The position numbers were made by a program, and so were the translations under genes. Below, piece after piece: positions 33,188-41,289 of a stretch of 64,000 nucleotides of DNA. How positions within the stretch are numbered: the first letter of the stretch is position 1; every line of letters begins with the position of its first letter. The DNA comes from Microcoleus sp. AS-A8 (GTDB taxonomy: Bacteria; Cyanobacteriota; Cyanobacteriia; Cyanobacteriales; Coleofasciculaceae), in NCBI GenBank assembly GCA_039962225.1, contig JAMPKV010000001.1, positions 124,001-188,000 of the forward strand, in the 5' to 3' direction. The notes below the pieces were generated by a model that saw nothing but the letters and a program-made list of their open reading frames with translations, ran no database searches and was not told the DNA's origin.

Positions 33188-33368
33188 TGGCGTGATATCA
33201 ATTCCATTGGCATCGGAATTATGCAAAAATCTCAGCGTCCCCCTCTGCGCTCTGGAGCGTTAAAAAAATAGGGTTCCATGCAAACAGACTCAATATGACA
33301 AAGCCTTGAAGGATAAAGTTGAAAATTTTTCATCCTTTATACTTCATCTTTCCACCCTGAGAAGAGAG

Positions 33369-33394
33369 CCTGCCCCCGCTAGGGCAGGTTTTTT
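33369..33394 (+). terminator. Rho-independent terminator
   Basis: Stem CCTGCCC/GGGCAGG, 6-nt loop CCGCTA, then T6. It ends the DUF4342 transcript. Confidence 0.88.
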
Positions 33395-33414
33395 CAGGGG
33401 GTAAAGCTTGATAA

Positions 33415-34836
33415 TTAGATATGCGAGAAGAACTTAAAAGTAGGCTCCCGGTACAAGTTTAAAACTCTTTGAGAGTAGGTAGCGATCGCACCACTATTAT
33501 ATTGACTGGGGTCGCTGGTCATCCACCAAGAAGCGGCACGTTGCACCGCCAGAGACTCATCATTATTACTCGCTTTATACTGCTCACTGAATATATCGCG
33601 CATCACACACACCAGAATTGAACGTGCCGTCACCGGACTATCCTGAAACTGTATGGGTGTCAGTTCTTTGCCGATACATTGTTGAGACCAAAGGGGAATA
33701 TTTTCCGCTTTAACTTGCCAAGCACTGTAGAGGTCGTCGTCCGCTTTATCCGTTTCGGGAGCTGCCTGTCGTAGCGCTTCCACCAGTCTCGCAACTTGGG
33801 CATTGGAAACCTGAGCCGCCGCAGAGGGAGTGGCGGTAGGTTGGACAGGAGTGGCAGGCGACTGCGCTTGTGAACTGGAGGACGGCTGGTAGAACGCTAG
33901 AACGTTCTGAGTGTAGGGAGCCGTGGAGCCAGTGTTGTATTGATTGGCATCACCCGTCAGCCACCAAGCCGCAGTACGCCGCACGGCTAAAGACTCATTG
34001 TTGCCACTCGCTTTGTACTGCTCGTTGTATATATCGCGCATCACGCACACCAGAATGGCACGCGCCGTCAAAGGACTGCCCTCAAATTGCGAGGGTGTCA
34101 GTTCTTGAGTGTGACATTGTTTAGACCAACGGGGAATATTTTCTGGTAAAATTTGCCACTCACTCACCAGCCCATTATTCCCAGGCGCACGTTGCTGTGC
34201 GGCAAGTCGTAGGGCTTCCACAAGCCTGCCCACTTGGGCATTGGAAACGAGGGTAGAGGATGACGACGCTCTAGTGGAGGGTTTAGGGGAAGGCTGAGGG
34301 GTGGGACGCGCCACTTGCCCCACGGTTGGGGGTTTGGGCACAGGAGAAGGCTGAGCCGCTTGTGAATTGGTACGCTGCTTTTGGTAAAAACTCAAAACAT
34401 TCTGCGTGTAAGCAGCAGTTGTGTCACTGTTGTAGCGATTGGGGTTGCCCGTCATCCACCAAGAAGCAGCACGTCGCACGGCTAGGGTTTCACTGTTGCC
34501 ACTGGCTTTGTACTCATCGCGAAGCACATCGCGCATCACACACACCAAAATCTCACGGGCTTTGCCGGTACTGGCCTCAAATTGGGCGGATGTCAGGGCT
34601 TGTCCCGTACAGCGTCTAGACCAACGGGGGATGTTTTGCGGTAGGATTTGCCACTCACTCACCAAGCCATTATTTCCAGGAGCGCGTTGCTGGGCGGCAT
34701 CTCTGAGTGCCTGCACCAGTGCCCTAACCTGACCATCGGAGACTTGGGCTTGTCCTGGCATGGCCCAAAGCCCAACACCCAGTATCACACCACTGATCAA
34801 TAAACGTTTTGCTTGTTTAACCAACATTGAACTCAT
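33415..34836 (-). CDS. Secreted protein with triplicated domain of unknown function
   Basis: 473 residues. A signal peptide (LLISGVILGVGLWAMPGQAQ, cleavage about residue 31) is followed by three copies of a roughly 115-residue domain (about 32-150, 200-315 and 345-460), joined by Ser/Pro/Gln-rich linkers. Each copy has the order VSNAQVGRLVEALR, EWQ..PENIPRWS..C, LTP.QFE, ARxILVCVMRD, ExYKASGNxESLAVRRxASWWMTG and YNxxxxxxYTQxVLxFY. The two Cys of each copy are conserved and could form a disulfide. Copies 1 and 2 are closest; copy 3 is more diverged. Probably periplasmic or surface-exposed. No known family recognised. Confidence 0.75.
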   Translation of the reverse strand: MSSMLVKQAKRLLISGVILGVGLWAMPGQAQVSDGQVRALVQALRDAAQQRAPGNNGLVSEWQILPQNIPRWSRRCTGQALTSAQFEASTGKAREILVCVMRDVLRDEYKASGNSETLAVRRAASWWMTGNPNRYNSDTTAAYTQNVLSFYQKQRTNSQAAQPSPVPKPPTVGQVARPTPQPSPKPSTRASSSSTLVSNAQVGRLVEALRLAAQQRAPGNNGLVSEWQILPENIPRWSKQCHTQELTPSQFEGSPLTARAILVCVMRDIYNEQYKASGNNESLAVRRTAAWWLTGDANQYNTGSTAPYTQNVLAFYQPSSSSQAQSPATPVQPTATPSAAAQVSNAQVARLVEALRQAAPETDKADDDLYSAWQVKAENIPLWSQQCIGKELTPIQFQDSPVTARSILVCVMRDIFSEQYKASNNDESLAVQRAASWWMTSDPSQYNSGAIATYSQRVLNLYREPTFKFFSHI

Positions 34837-35126
34837 TCAGGTTACCCAATCGTCATCTAACTCTTTTGAGAGAATTTTTACCATAGACATACACTCAAGC
34901 TTCTCTGTCGAAAGGAAGTCACTAGATGTTTCGCGATCGCACTTAAATGGACGTAACCGTTTTAAAAAGGGTTAGCGGTTCAAGATTTCCATCCGGATTG
35001 GGGATGTATCCGCCTCAAAGAGTGATTGACAACCTATACTCAGCAAGTTTTTCTGAGGAAGGCATATTATTGAATACGGCGACTTGTTTACGGATGCCAA
35101 TATAGCCTTGCTAGAGGAGCAATAAC

Positions 35127-35834
35127 ATGCGCGAACAGTTTCAAAAGCGTCAGATGATCAACATCACGTCTTGGCTGGTGAGAAACCTGATGCTAGTGTC
35201 CACCGGCGGCATGGTCATATTTGCATTACTATTTGGCATTGGGATGTGGCGATCGGGAAGTCGCTTTTTCGAGGGAATTAATGCGATTTTCACCGGCGAA
35301 CCCAGTAAACCACAGGTCGATGTTCGTTCCCTCATTGTCAGTCAAGTTCGGGGTGCGAGTGAGTTAACAACGGCTGTCTTTACGATGGAGGCGGTTGTCC
35401 CGACTCGTCAAGAGAGGAAAATTGGGCAGTATACGCTCGGTGCAACCACGCTGCTTTATATTGCTTATGGTGAAGTACGGGCTGGGGTTGATTTAAAGGA
35501 ATTAAATGCGAATAATGTAACCATTGTCAACGATACAATTCAGTTACAACTACCGCCCCCCCGGATCTTGGACAGCAAGATTGATGTGAATCGTTCTAGC
35601 GTATACGACTATGATCGCGGATTTTTAGGTTTAGGGCCAGACACCGCACCTCAGTTACAGTCCCTCGCCCAACAAGAAACGCTCAAAAAAATTCAAGAGG
35701 CAGCTTGTAAAGGAAATTTGCTCGCGCAAGCCAATGATCGCGCACAACTGGTAGTCGAAAAACTGTTAAACACGGCAGGTTATAAACAGGTTGTTGTCAA
35801 AACACAGTCTCCACCAACAGGGACTTGTCTTTAA
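35127..35834 (+). CDS. DUF4230 protein, membrane-anchored
   Basis: 235 residues. One N-terminal transmembrane segment (about 18-42) precedes a soluble domain with SQVRGASELTTAVFTMEAVVP, LLYIAYGEVRAGVDLKELNANNVTIVNDTIQLQLPPPRIL and LQSLAQQETLKKIQEAACKGNLL. This is the DUF4230 pattern. The domain probably faces the periplasm. Ribosome site GAGGAG lies 9 nt before ATG 35127. Function unknown. It is divergent from the triplicated-domain gene. Confidence 0.8.
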   Translation: MREQFQKRQMINITSWLVRNLMLVSTGGMVIFALLFGIGMWRSGSRFFEGINAIFTGEPSKPQVDVRSLIVSQVRGASELTTAVFTMEAVVPTRQERKIGQYTLGATTLLYIAYGEVRAGVDLKELNANNVTIVNDTIQLQLPPPRILDSKIDVNRSSVYDYDRGFLGLGPDTAPQLQSLAQQETLKKIQEAACKGNLLAQANDRAQLVVEKLLNTAGYKQVVVKTQSPPTGTCL

Positions 35835-35874
35835 AGGGTTGAAGGTTGAAGATTGAGGATTGAAACTTCACACT

Positions 35875-36246
35875 TCATACTTCATTTTGTAACAAATACT
35901 TAACAGTATCGATGAGTTCTTGGGGCCGGCAAGATTTAGAAACATAAGCATCAGCACCTTGCTTGCAGCCCCAGTAAAAATCACATTCTTCTGATTTATT
36001 CGAGTACATCAGTACCACCGGCCTATGATTTTTTTTAGAGCATTTGAGCTTCCGACAGACTTCGTAGCCATTCATTCGGGGGAGGATGATGTCTAAAATA
36101 ACAAGTTTGGGGCAATGACGTTCCGCCAAAGAAAGAGCTTCGACGCCATCACTGGCAAAAACCACGTTTAATCCCAATTTTCTCAGGATTATGCGGAGAA
36201 TTTGCTGTTGGGCACAATCATCATCCACGACTAGAACTGTACTCAT
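35875..36246 (-). CDS. CheY-like single-domain response regulator
   Basis: 123 residues from ATG 36246; the in-frame extension to 36297 is unconserved. A complete receiver domain: acidic pocket VLVVDDD, phospho-acceptor Asp in LVILDIILPRMNGYEV, Ser in VVLMYSN at the Thr/Ser switch position, and Lys in AYVSKSCRPQEL. No output domain, so it signals by protein contact, as in pilus/phototaxis-type regulators of cyanobacteria. No kinase gene is adjacent. Confidence 0.9.
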   Translation of the reverse strand: MSTVLVVDDDCAQQQILRIILRKLGLNVVFASDGVEALSLAERHCPKLVILDIILPRMNGYEVCRKLKCSKKNHRPVVLMYSNKSEECDFYWGCKQGADAYVSKSCRPQELIDTVKYLLQNEV

Positions 36247-36450
36247 AATCGCTGCTGTTCGGAAACTTACACTGATTAATGGGTAAATACAGTTCAAGTG
36301 AAGGAAATTCCGAAAATTTCTAACACATTCTCAAAAGAGCGATCGCCCTTAACCCAGAAACAAGGACTCAAGTGAAAACCTCGATTGTCCGGAAAGATTT
36401 ATCTGAGCAATTTTTATTTTTACAGATAATTTTTTATAAAATAAAAATTT

Positions 36451-36479
36451 CCCACCCAGCCTACAAAGGCGTGGGTGGG
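36451..36479 (-). terminator. Terminator of chaB-like gene
   Basis: Stem CCCACCCAGCC/GCGTGGGTGGG, followed on the reverse strand by AAATTTTTATTTT. It lies 70 bp beyond the ChaB-like stop codon. It is the main feature of the roughly 300-bp gap 36247-36550. Confidence 0.65.
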
Positions 36480-36550
36480 TTTAGACAATGAAGTTATCGG
36501 GGCATTTCAAAAACAGTTAATAAACATGCACCTCAGACAAGTACAAGCTG

Positions 36551-36793
36551 TTAGTTGCCGCCAGAGGTGACCGCTTTATAGTGAGTGTTGGAATCTTGGG
36601 GTTTCCTGTGCCACTTGCCATCTCCACCTTGTTCATAACCTTGCTTGATACTGTTCCAAGCTACATTGATGGCTCCCTCTGTGCTGATACCGTCTTCTTG
36701 AGCACTCTTAAAGGCAGCTTTGAAAATATTTTGAGCACCTTCTGGTAAGTCGTTGACTTCTCCTGGTAAGTTATCGACTTGAATTTCAGCCAT
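36551..36793 (-). CDS. ChaB family protein
   Basis: 80 residues, single ChaB domain: VNDLPEGAQNIFKAAFKSAQEDG, then AINVAWNSIKQGYEQGGDGKWHRK. ChaB was named as a putative cation-transport regulator, but the biochemical role is not established; cyanobacteria carry several stress-linked homologues. The ribosome site AAAGGAG lies 8 nt upstream. Small, soluble and cytoplasmic. Confidence 0.88.
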   Translation of the reverse strand: MAEIQVDNLPGEVNDLPEGAQNIFKAAFKSAQEDGISTEGAINVAWNSIKQGYEQGGDGKWHRKPQDSNTHYKAVTSGGN

Positions 36794-37163
36794 GAATTGA
36801 CTCCTTTTATTTCAGCTTTGCCTTTATCCTAGGGATTCAGAAAGGCAAGTTCATCTTTCTAGGAGGTAGTCATAAATTCCTACGTTCTCTATCTGAGGAA
36901 TGAGGCCGTGTGATTTTTTTTGTTACAAATAACACCAAAATTCCGAGAAATTTATCCGTTCATATTGAATAACACACATCTTGCACCAGTCGCATCCCCC
37001 GCCAGGGGTTCAAACCCCTGCGTCACAGCTAAAGCCTCCTGAAGAAAACTGAGTAAGAGTTTCAGTCCATTTTAATGGACTTGAGCTATGAGCCTTGAAC
37101 TTGAGTTCAAGGCGGACTGTGGGGCGAACTTGAGAATAGACCTTTGGCAAAAATATAAAGAAC
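36794..37163. other. Intergenic region upstream of chaB-like gene
   Basis: Part of a 541-bp gap that includes the two hairpin elements annotated at 37164-37320. Two A/T-rich stretches near 36910-36980 are the likely chaB promoter zone. No gene recognised. Confidence 0.4.
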
Positions 37164-37186
37164 CCCTCCCCTTACCAAGGGGAGGG
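37164..37186. repeat. CCCTCCCCTT extragenic palindrome
   Basis: Perfect 10-bp arms CCCTCCCCTT/AAGGGGAGGG with a 3-nt loop. A common cyanobacterial repeat type. It adjoins the larger nested inverted repeat. Confidence 0.6.
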
Positions 37187-37194
37187 AACCAGAA

Positions 37195-37320
37195 TGGGAG
37201 CATGTCAGTTTTGCCAGCCATGAATAGTAGGTTGGGTTGAGCCAAAGCGTTACCCAACAGGAAAAACCAGGCGTTGGGTTGAGGAACGAAACCCAACCTA
37301 CTCTCGTTGACATGCTCCCA
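37195..37320. repeat. Nested inverted-repeat element (126 bp)
   Basis: Outer perfect 13-bp arms TGGGAGCATGTCA/TGACATGCTCCCA (37195-37207, 37308-37320). Inner perfect 13-bp arms AGTAGGTTGGGTT/AACCCAACCTACT (37226-37238, 37290-37302). Inside is a third CCCAAC/GTTGGG pair. It looks like one small palindromic element inserted in another, or a structured MITE. It abuts the end of the kinase gene. Confidence 0.75.
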
Positions 37321-37334
37321 CTGGTGAGCGATCG

Positions 37335-38786
37335 CTACTCTCTTGCGATCGGCATTCCTAACCAATCGCTCAGTTCATAAGCTAACCAGTCGAGTTCCGC
37401 TTCACTAATACGACCGTAATCCCCAAGTGTAAAACTTTGCGTCCCTCCTATCCAAACAATAATTCGGGACTTCCGCTTACCTCGACGACCTTTTGTAGAG
37501 GGGCGCTTGATGTATTCTAGATGAGCGATCGCCTGTCTTAGCCCCTGAACCTTACACAGGTTTGGAAAACACCGATTATACGGATCGTAGGTTAAGACAA
37601 ATTTCTGCTGATTGGTACGGAGCCGGACTCGTAGAAATGCAACATGGAAAAGAAGCGTTGTTTTGACGGACAGGAACACTGGCGCAAAGAACGTAAAGAC
37701 AATAGATATTATTCCTTTTATCCACTCGGGTAATTCGGGTAATAAGGCTAATGAGTCACGTACCCAGCTCATGATAGAGGGTGAGAATAGTCCTAAGAAT
37801 ACTAAGAATAGCAGTATTACTAGAGTGAAATAGTAGAGGAACGCAATAAGGAACCACAATCCAGTATTAAAGTTAAGTCCCTTTGCGGGGATGAGAATTT
37901 CTAGAGAATCCGCATTTTTGGTCAGCGAAATTTTGCTATCGGAGGGTTGCCTGACAACTAAAGGAGCGACATCCCTTTGCTGCGGCTGTTCAAGGGCTTG
38001 CAGTGCTTCAACAGCAGAGGTCAAGTGCTTGTCTAAACTCGGTTGTGTCATCCACCTCAACCAGTTGGCAAAGGCTGGACTGAGATTAGCTGCCTGCTCA
38101 AATTGAATCCGTCCATCCTTGTGGGGTAAATCAGCTGGATGAGTGCCCGTTAGCAAGGCAATTAAAGTTGCTCCTAAACTGTAGAGGTCGGAGGCTGGAA
38201 CTGTGCGAGAGCCAAATTGCTCCGGTGGCATGTACCCATAGGTTCCCACCACTGTAATCGTCCCGCCTTCTGTAGCAGCAAGAGTCTGCACCGAGCCAAA
38301 ATCTATCAGGTAGACAACGCCTACACTATTACCAGAGCGATTTGTCAATAAAATATTACTGGGCTTGATGTCGCGGTGGATGACGGGAGGCTGACGCCCA
38401 TGCAGGTAAATCAGGATTTCTAAAAGAGCTTTGGCTATCTGCTTAACTTCGGCTTCACTGAAGCTACGTCCTTCTTTGAGCTGTTCTGAGAGCGATTTCC
38501 CTTCCACATAAGTCTGTACGAGGGCAAATCCTTTTCCGTTGGGTGAATCTAGCTCAAAGTAGTTGAGGTAGCGAGGAATGGCAGGATGGGATATGGCTTT
38601 GAGGGTTTCTGCTTCGCGCTCAAACAGCTTTAGATGCTCCCATTCAAAGTCACTGCCAAAAGATAGCAGCTTGACCACGACTAATTCCTGAGTTTTGAGG
38701 TCACGAGCTAGCAGCGTCCGACGCCCAGCATTGTTTCCGAGTTGCTGCTGTACCTCGTAGCGAACGCCTAAGACTTGACCCTTCAT
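37335..38786 (-). CDS. Membrane-bound Ser/Thr protein kinase
   Basis: 483 residues. The N-terminal kinase domain (about 8-265) has the ATP Lys in LVVVKLLSF, HRDIKPSNILL, DFGSVQTLA and the activation-segment end GTYGYMPPEQF. The Gly loop LGNNAGRRT is degenerate. Two hydrophobic segments (about 307-335 and 358-385) divide the kinase from a basic C-terminal domain of about 100 residues with no recognised family. It is probably a membrane sensor kinase with a short extracytoplasmic loop. It is transcribed away from the zinc-ribbon kinases and belongs to a different subtype. Confidence 0.85.
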   Translation of the reverse strand: MKGQVLGVRYEVQQQLGNNAGRRTLLARDLKTQELVVVKLLSFGSDFEWEHLKLFEREAETLKAISHPAIPRYLNYFELDSPNGKGFALVQTYVEGKSLSEQLKEGRSFSEAEVKQIAKALLEILIYLHGRQPPVIHRDIKPSNILLTNRSGNSVGVVYLIDFGSVQTLAATEGGTITVVGTYGYMPPEQFGSRTVPASDLYSLGATLIALLTGTHPADLPHKDGRIQFEQAANLSPAFANWLRWMTQPSLDKHLTSAVEALQALEQPQQRDVAPLVVRQPSDSKISLTKNADSLEILIPAKGLNFNTGLWFLIAFLYYFTLVILLFLVFLGLFSPSIMSWVRDSLALLPELPEWIKGIISIVFTFFAPVFLSVKTTLLFHVAFLRVRLRTNQQKFVLTYDPYNRCFPNLCKVQGLRQAIAHLEYIKRPSTKGRRGKRKSRIIVWIGGTQSFTLGDYGRISEAELDWLAYELSDWLGMPIARE

Positions 38787-38854
38787 GCTTTTTTGTCGCT
38801 AGCTTTTACCAGTTTCTCTAACTGAATGGTACTACTGCGATTCGATAATATCTA

Positions 38855-38886
38855 TTGTAGGGGCGCACGGCTATGCGCCCCTACAA
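38855..38886. repeat. TAGGGGCGCA extragenic palindrome
   Basis: Perfect 13-bp arms TTGTAGGGGCGCA/TGCGCCCCTACAA around a 6-nt loop, between the kinase and small secreted protein genes. A frequent cyanobacterial intergenic repeat. Confidence 0.65.
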
Positions 38887-38943
38887 GGCTGAACCTAGAC
38901 AATTGGGAGGCTCCTAGGGAGAACCGTTATAGAACCTCCTACC

Positions 38944-39354
38944 TTACATTCCATTAATTTGAGTATTCGGTTGAGTCGGGTTCGTACCATCAGGAAATTG
39001 AAAAATTGTGCCCGTCCCCGTGGGATTTTGGAAAATCGAACCCGTCCCTATAGGAGAAATAGGACTCCCCAAACTTTGGGGAAGTGTACCCGTTCCTAAA
39101 GAAGGAGTTTGAGGCTGTGAAATAGGACTCCCCAAACTTTGGGGAACTGTACCCGTCCCTACAGGAGGAACTTGAGGTTGTGGAATAGGACTCCCCTGAG
39201 TTTCTGGAGTGCCACCCGTCCCCAAAGGATTTTGTTGAGTATTTCCTAAATTGCTCTGAGCGAAGGCTGGCAAAGCAAGTAAAGTGCTAGCGCTAGCAAC
39301 GCCGATTAGCGTCAAAACCTTTTGAAGTGATTTTTTGTTATGGTGTGTGCTCAT
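38944..39354 (-). CDS. Small secreted Pro/Gly/Thr-rich repeat protein
   Basis: 136 residues. The signal peptide is VLTLIGVASASTLLALPAFAQ (cleavage about residue 33). The mature protein consists of repeats of about 24 residues like PVGTGTVPQSLGSPISQPQ, three to four copies, ending in shorter PTGTGTIFQ units. Low complexity with no Cys. Probably an extracellular or wall-associated protein. No family recognised. Confidence 0.7.
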   Translation of the reverse strand: MSTHHNKKSLQKVLTLIGVASASTLLALPAFAQSNLGNTQQNPLGTGGTPETQGSPIPQPQVPPVGTGTVPQSLGSPISQPQTPSLGTGTLPQSLGSPISPIGTGSIFQNPTGTGTIFQFPDGTNPTQPNTQINGM

Positions 39355-39654
39355 GGCTCTGTCCTCTTGATTAGGGTGAAAGCATTCTGAGCTTTGAAGT
39401 TATTTATTCAAAACTGAACGAATGTTAGTATGCAAGCAAAATCTGCTTGTGCAGAAGCTACGTCCGTTTAAAATTAGAGACGTATTTTTAAGTGCTTCTA
39501 TATTGAAGGCTAACGCTACAAACTTTCTCGAAGCCTGTATCCAAAGGTATGTAAAATGTTAACTTTTTAGATTCAACAATGTATCCAATTAGAGAGGAAT
39601 TACCTCGTATACCCAGCCAAAAATAATCTATCCGTTGGCAGTGAGGGAGCAGTG
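39355..39654. other. Intergenic region upstream of small secreted protein gene
   Basis: About 300 bp, AT-rich. It presumably holds the reverse-strand promoter of the repeat-protein gene. No RNA gene or strong hairpin recognised. Confidence 0.4.
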
Positions 39655-39705
39655 CCGGAGCTTTAGTGAGGACGGAGGATTAGGGGAGTCGGGGAGTCGG
39701 GGAGC
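39655..39705. repeat. 18-mer dispersed repeat (intergenic copy) plus GGGGAGTC tandem
   Basis: CCGGAGCTTTAGTGAGGA (39655-39672) is the reverse complement of the 18-mer in rsmA and the helicase gene. It is followed by GGGGAGTC, GGGGAGTC, GGGGAGC (39683-39705), just beyond the phosphohexomutase stop. Confidence 0.8.
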
Positions 39706-39718
39706 AAGCTCAGGAACT

Positions 39719-41251
39719 CTAACTTTGGACAAAAAAAGCTGATATATCCAAAGATTCAAAATCCTGGAAAAAAGCTATCAGCCGAGTTGCTATTTGAGAA
39801 ACCCCCCCTTTAACATTAGACTCAATATTTAAAGGCAACACCGGGTCATGAAGCGATAAGCGCAACAAAAACCATCCATCTTCCACTGATGAACGGCAGG
39901 ATACACGCATACCCTCATAATTATTGGGCACAACTGTCCAATCCGATTGTTTCGAGACAAAGATTTGAAGTTTTTCAATCACCTCATGACCGTAAGCCTT
40001 AAAATCAGGCACGTCAATTTTGAGCCGGAATTCTTCACTTTCCTCAGGTTCCTTTAAAGTCGCAATCAAATCAGGCAAAGACTTACCTTCCAGCTTAGAT
40101 TGAGCCAACTCAATTAATAACTTGCTTACCAAATAAGCCCCGTCATCCAAAAAGTAATTTTCCTTCATCGCCCCGTGACCCGATGTTTCTATCGCCAGCC
40201 AAGAGTCCTGTCCTTCTTGATTCAAGCGAATCGACTCATTGATCACATTTTTATAGCCTCGCTTAAACCGATGGTGCACCCCCTTTAATTCCGTCTCAAT
40301 GAATTGAGTTAAACCATCCGACGTAATGGAATCTGTGACAATAGTAGAACCGGGATGTTCCCGCAAAACAATTGCAGAAATTAGAGCAATCAATCGATTC
40401 CGATTCAGCTCCTTTCCAAATTGATCAACCGCTGCTCCGCGATCGACATCCGTATCAAAAATAATCCCTAAATCCGCCTGATGCTCAATAACAGCTTGGC
40501 AAATAGAAGCCATCGCCTCTTTATTTTCCGGATTAGGAATATGATTTGGAAATGTGCCATCAGGCTCTAAAAATTGACTCCCCGTCGTATCAGCTCCTAA
40601 CGGCGATAAAACTTTCTGTGCATAAAAACCCCCTGCTCCATTTCCCGCATCTACAATAATCTTTAATCCCTGGAGCGGCTGCTCAAAATGTTGGGGATGA
40701 TTAACCGCTTGACGAATTTTATTCACAAATCCATCCGCATAGACGGAAATAAAATCATGCTGTTCAATAGCACCTTTTTCTACAGCTTGTTCAAACTCAT
40801 TTTTTTCCGCCAATGCCAAAATATCTGAAATATCTTTTTTTTCCAAACCTCCTTGAGCCGTAAAAAACTTTAATCCATTACGATTAAAAGGTAAGTGACT
40901 CGCCGTTAACATAATGGCTCCATCACAATCAAATCCTGAAGTGACTGTACTCACAAACATTGCAGGGGTAGACGCCATCGCAAAATCATAAGCACGGCTA
41001 CCGAGAGAAGAAATCCCATCCATCACCCCTTGCATTAATTCTGGGCCAGACAATCGACTATCCCGTCCTACGGAAATTGTTAAATCCGAAGCCGGTTTCC
41101 CGACTTTTTGTTCCAGCCACTTCACAAAGGCTTTCCCCAAAATATTAGCGACTTGGGGAGTCAGATTCACCGGTTCATTCGCCACTCCTTCCAGAGCAAC
41201 GCCTCTTATATCTGAACCATTTTGGAGTTTTTTCCAATCGAAATCGTTCAT
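39719..41251 (-). CDS. Phosphomannomutase/phosphoglucomutase family enzyme
   Basis: 510 residues from ATG 41251 (GGGAG 9 nt upstream; six further residues are possible). Alpha-D-phosphohexomutase motifs: the phosphoserine loop MLTASHLPFNRNGLKFF, the Mg loop FDTDVDRGA, the sugar loop AIETSGHGAMKENYF and the C-terminal phosphate loop near RVSCRSSVEDGWFLLR. It interconverts hexose 1- and 6-phosphates for nucleotide sugars and polysaccharides. It follows the PaaK-like gene closely (38 bp) on the same strand and is probably co-transcribed. Glucose versus mannose preference is not resolved. Confidence 0.9.
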   Translation of the reverse strand: MNDFDWKKLQNGSDIRGVALEGVANEPVNLTPQVANILGKAFVKWLEQKVGKPASDLTISVGRDSRLSGPELMQGVMDGISSLGSRAYDFAMASTPAMFVSTVTSGFDCDGAIMLTASHLPFNRNGLKFFTAQGGLEKKDISDILALAEKNEFEQAVEKGAIEQHDFISVYADGFVNKIRQAVNHPQHFEQPLQGLKIIVDAGNGAGGFYAQKVLSPLGADTTGSQFLEPDGTFPNHIPNPENKEAMASICQAVIEHQADLGIIFDTDVDRGAAVDQFGKELNRNRLIALISAIVLREHPGSTIVTDSITSDGLTQFIETELKGVHHRFKRGYKNVINESIRLNQEGQDSWLAIETSGHGAMKENYFLDDGAYLVSKLLIELAQSKLEGKSLPDLIATLKEPEESEEFRLKIDVPDFKAYGHEVIEKLQIFVSKQSDWTVVPNNYEGMRVSCRSSVEDGWFLLRLSLHDPVLPLNIESNVKGGVSQIATRLIAFFQDFESLDISAFFVQS

Positions 41252-41289
41252 TGTTAAACGCTCCCTCACACAATGATAAATAATACTGA

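Noticed and set aside
36451-36480. GGTGGGTT-like segment considered as a type V-K CRISPR repeat
   Set aside because: It is one half of a simple terminator stem; no repeated unit or spacers. No CRISPR array was seen in the window.
37072-37365. Reverse frames of 68-97 codons over the nested inverted repeats
   Set aside because: They translate the palindromic elements only.
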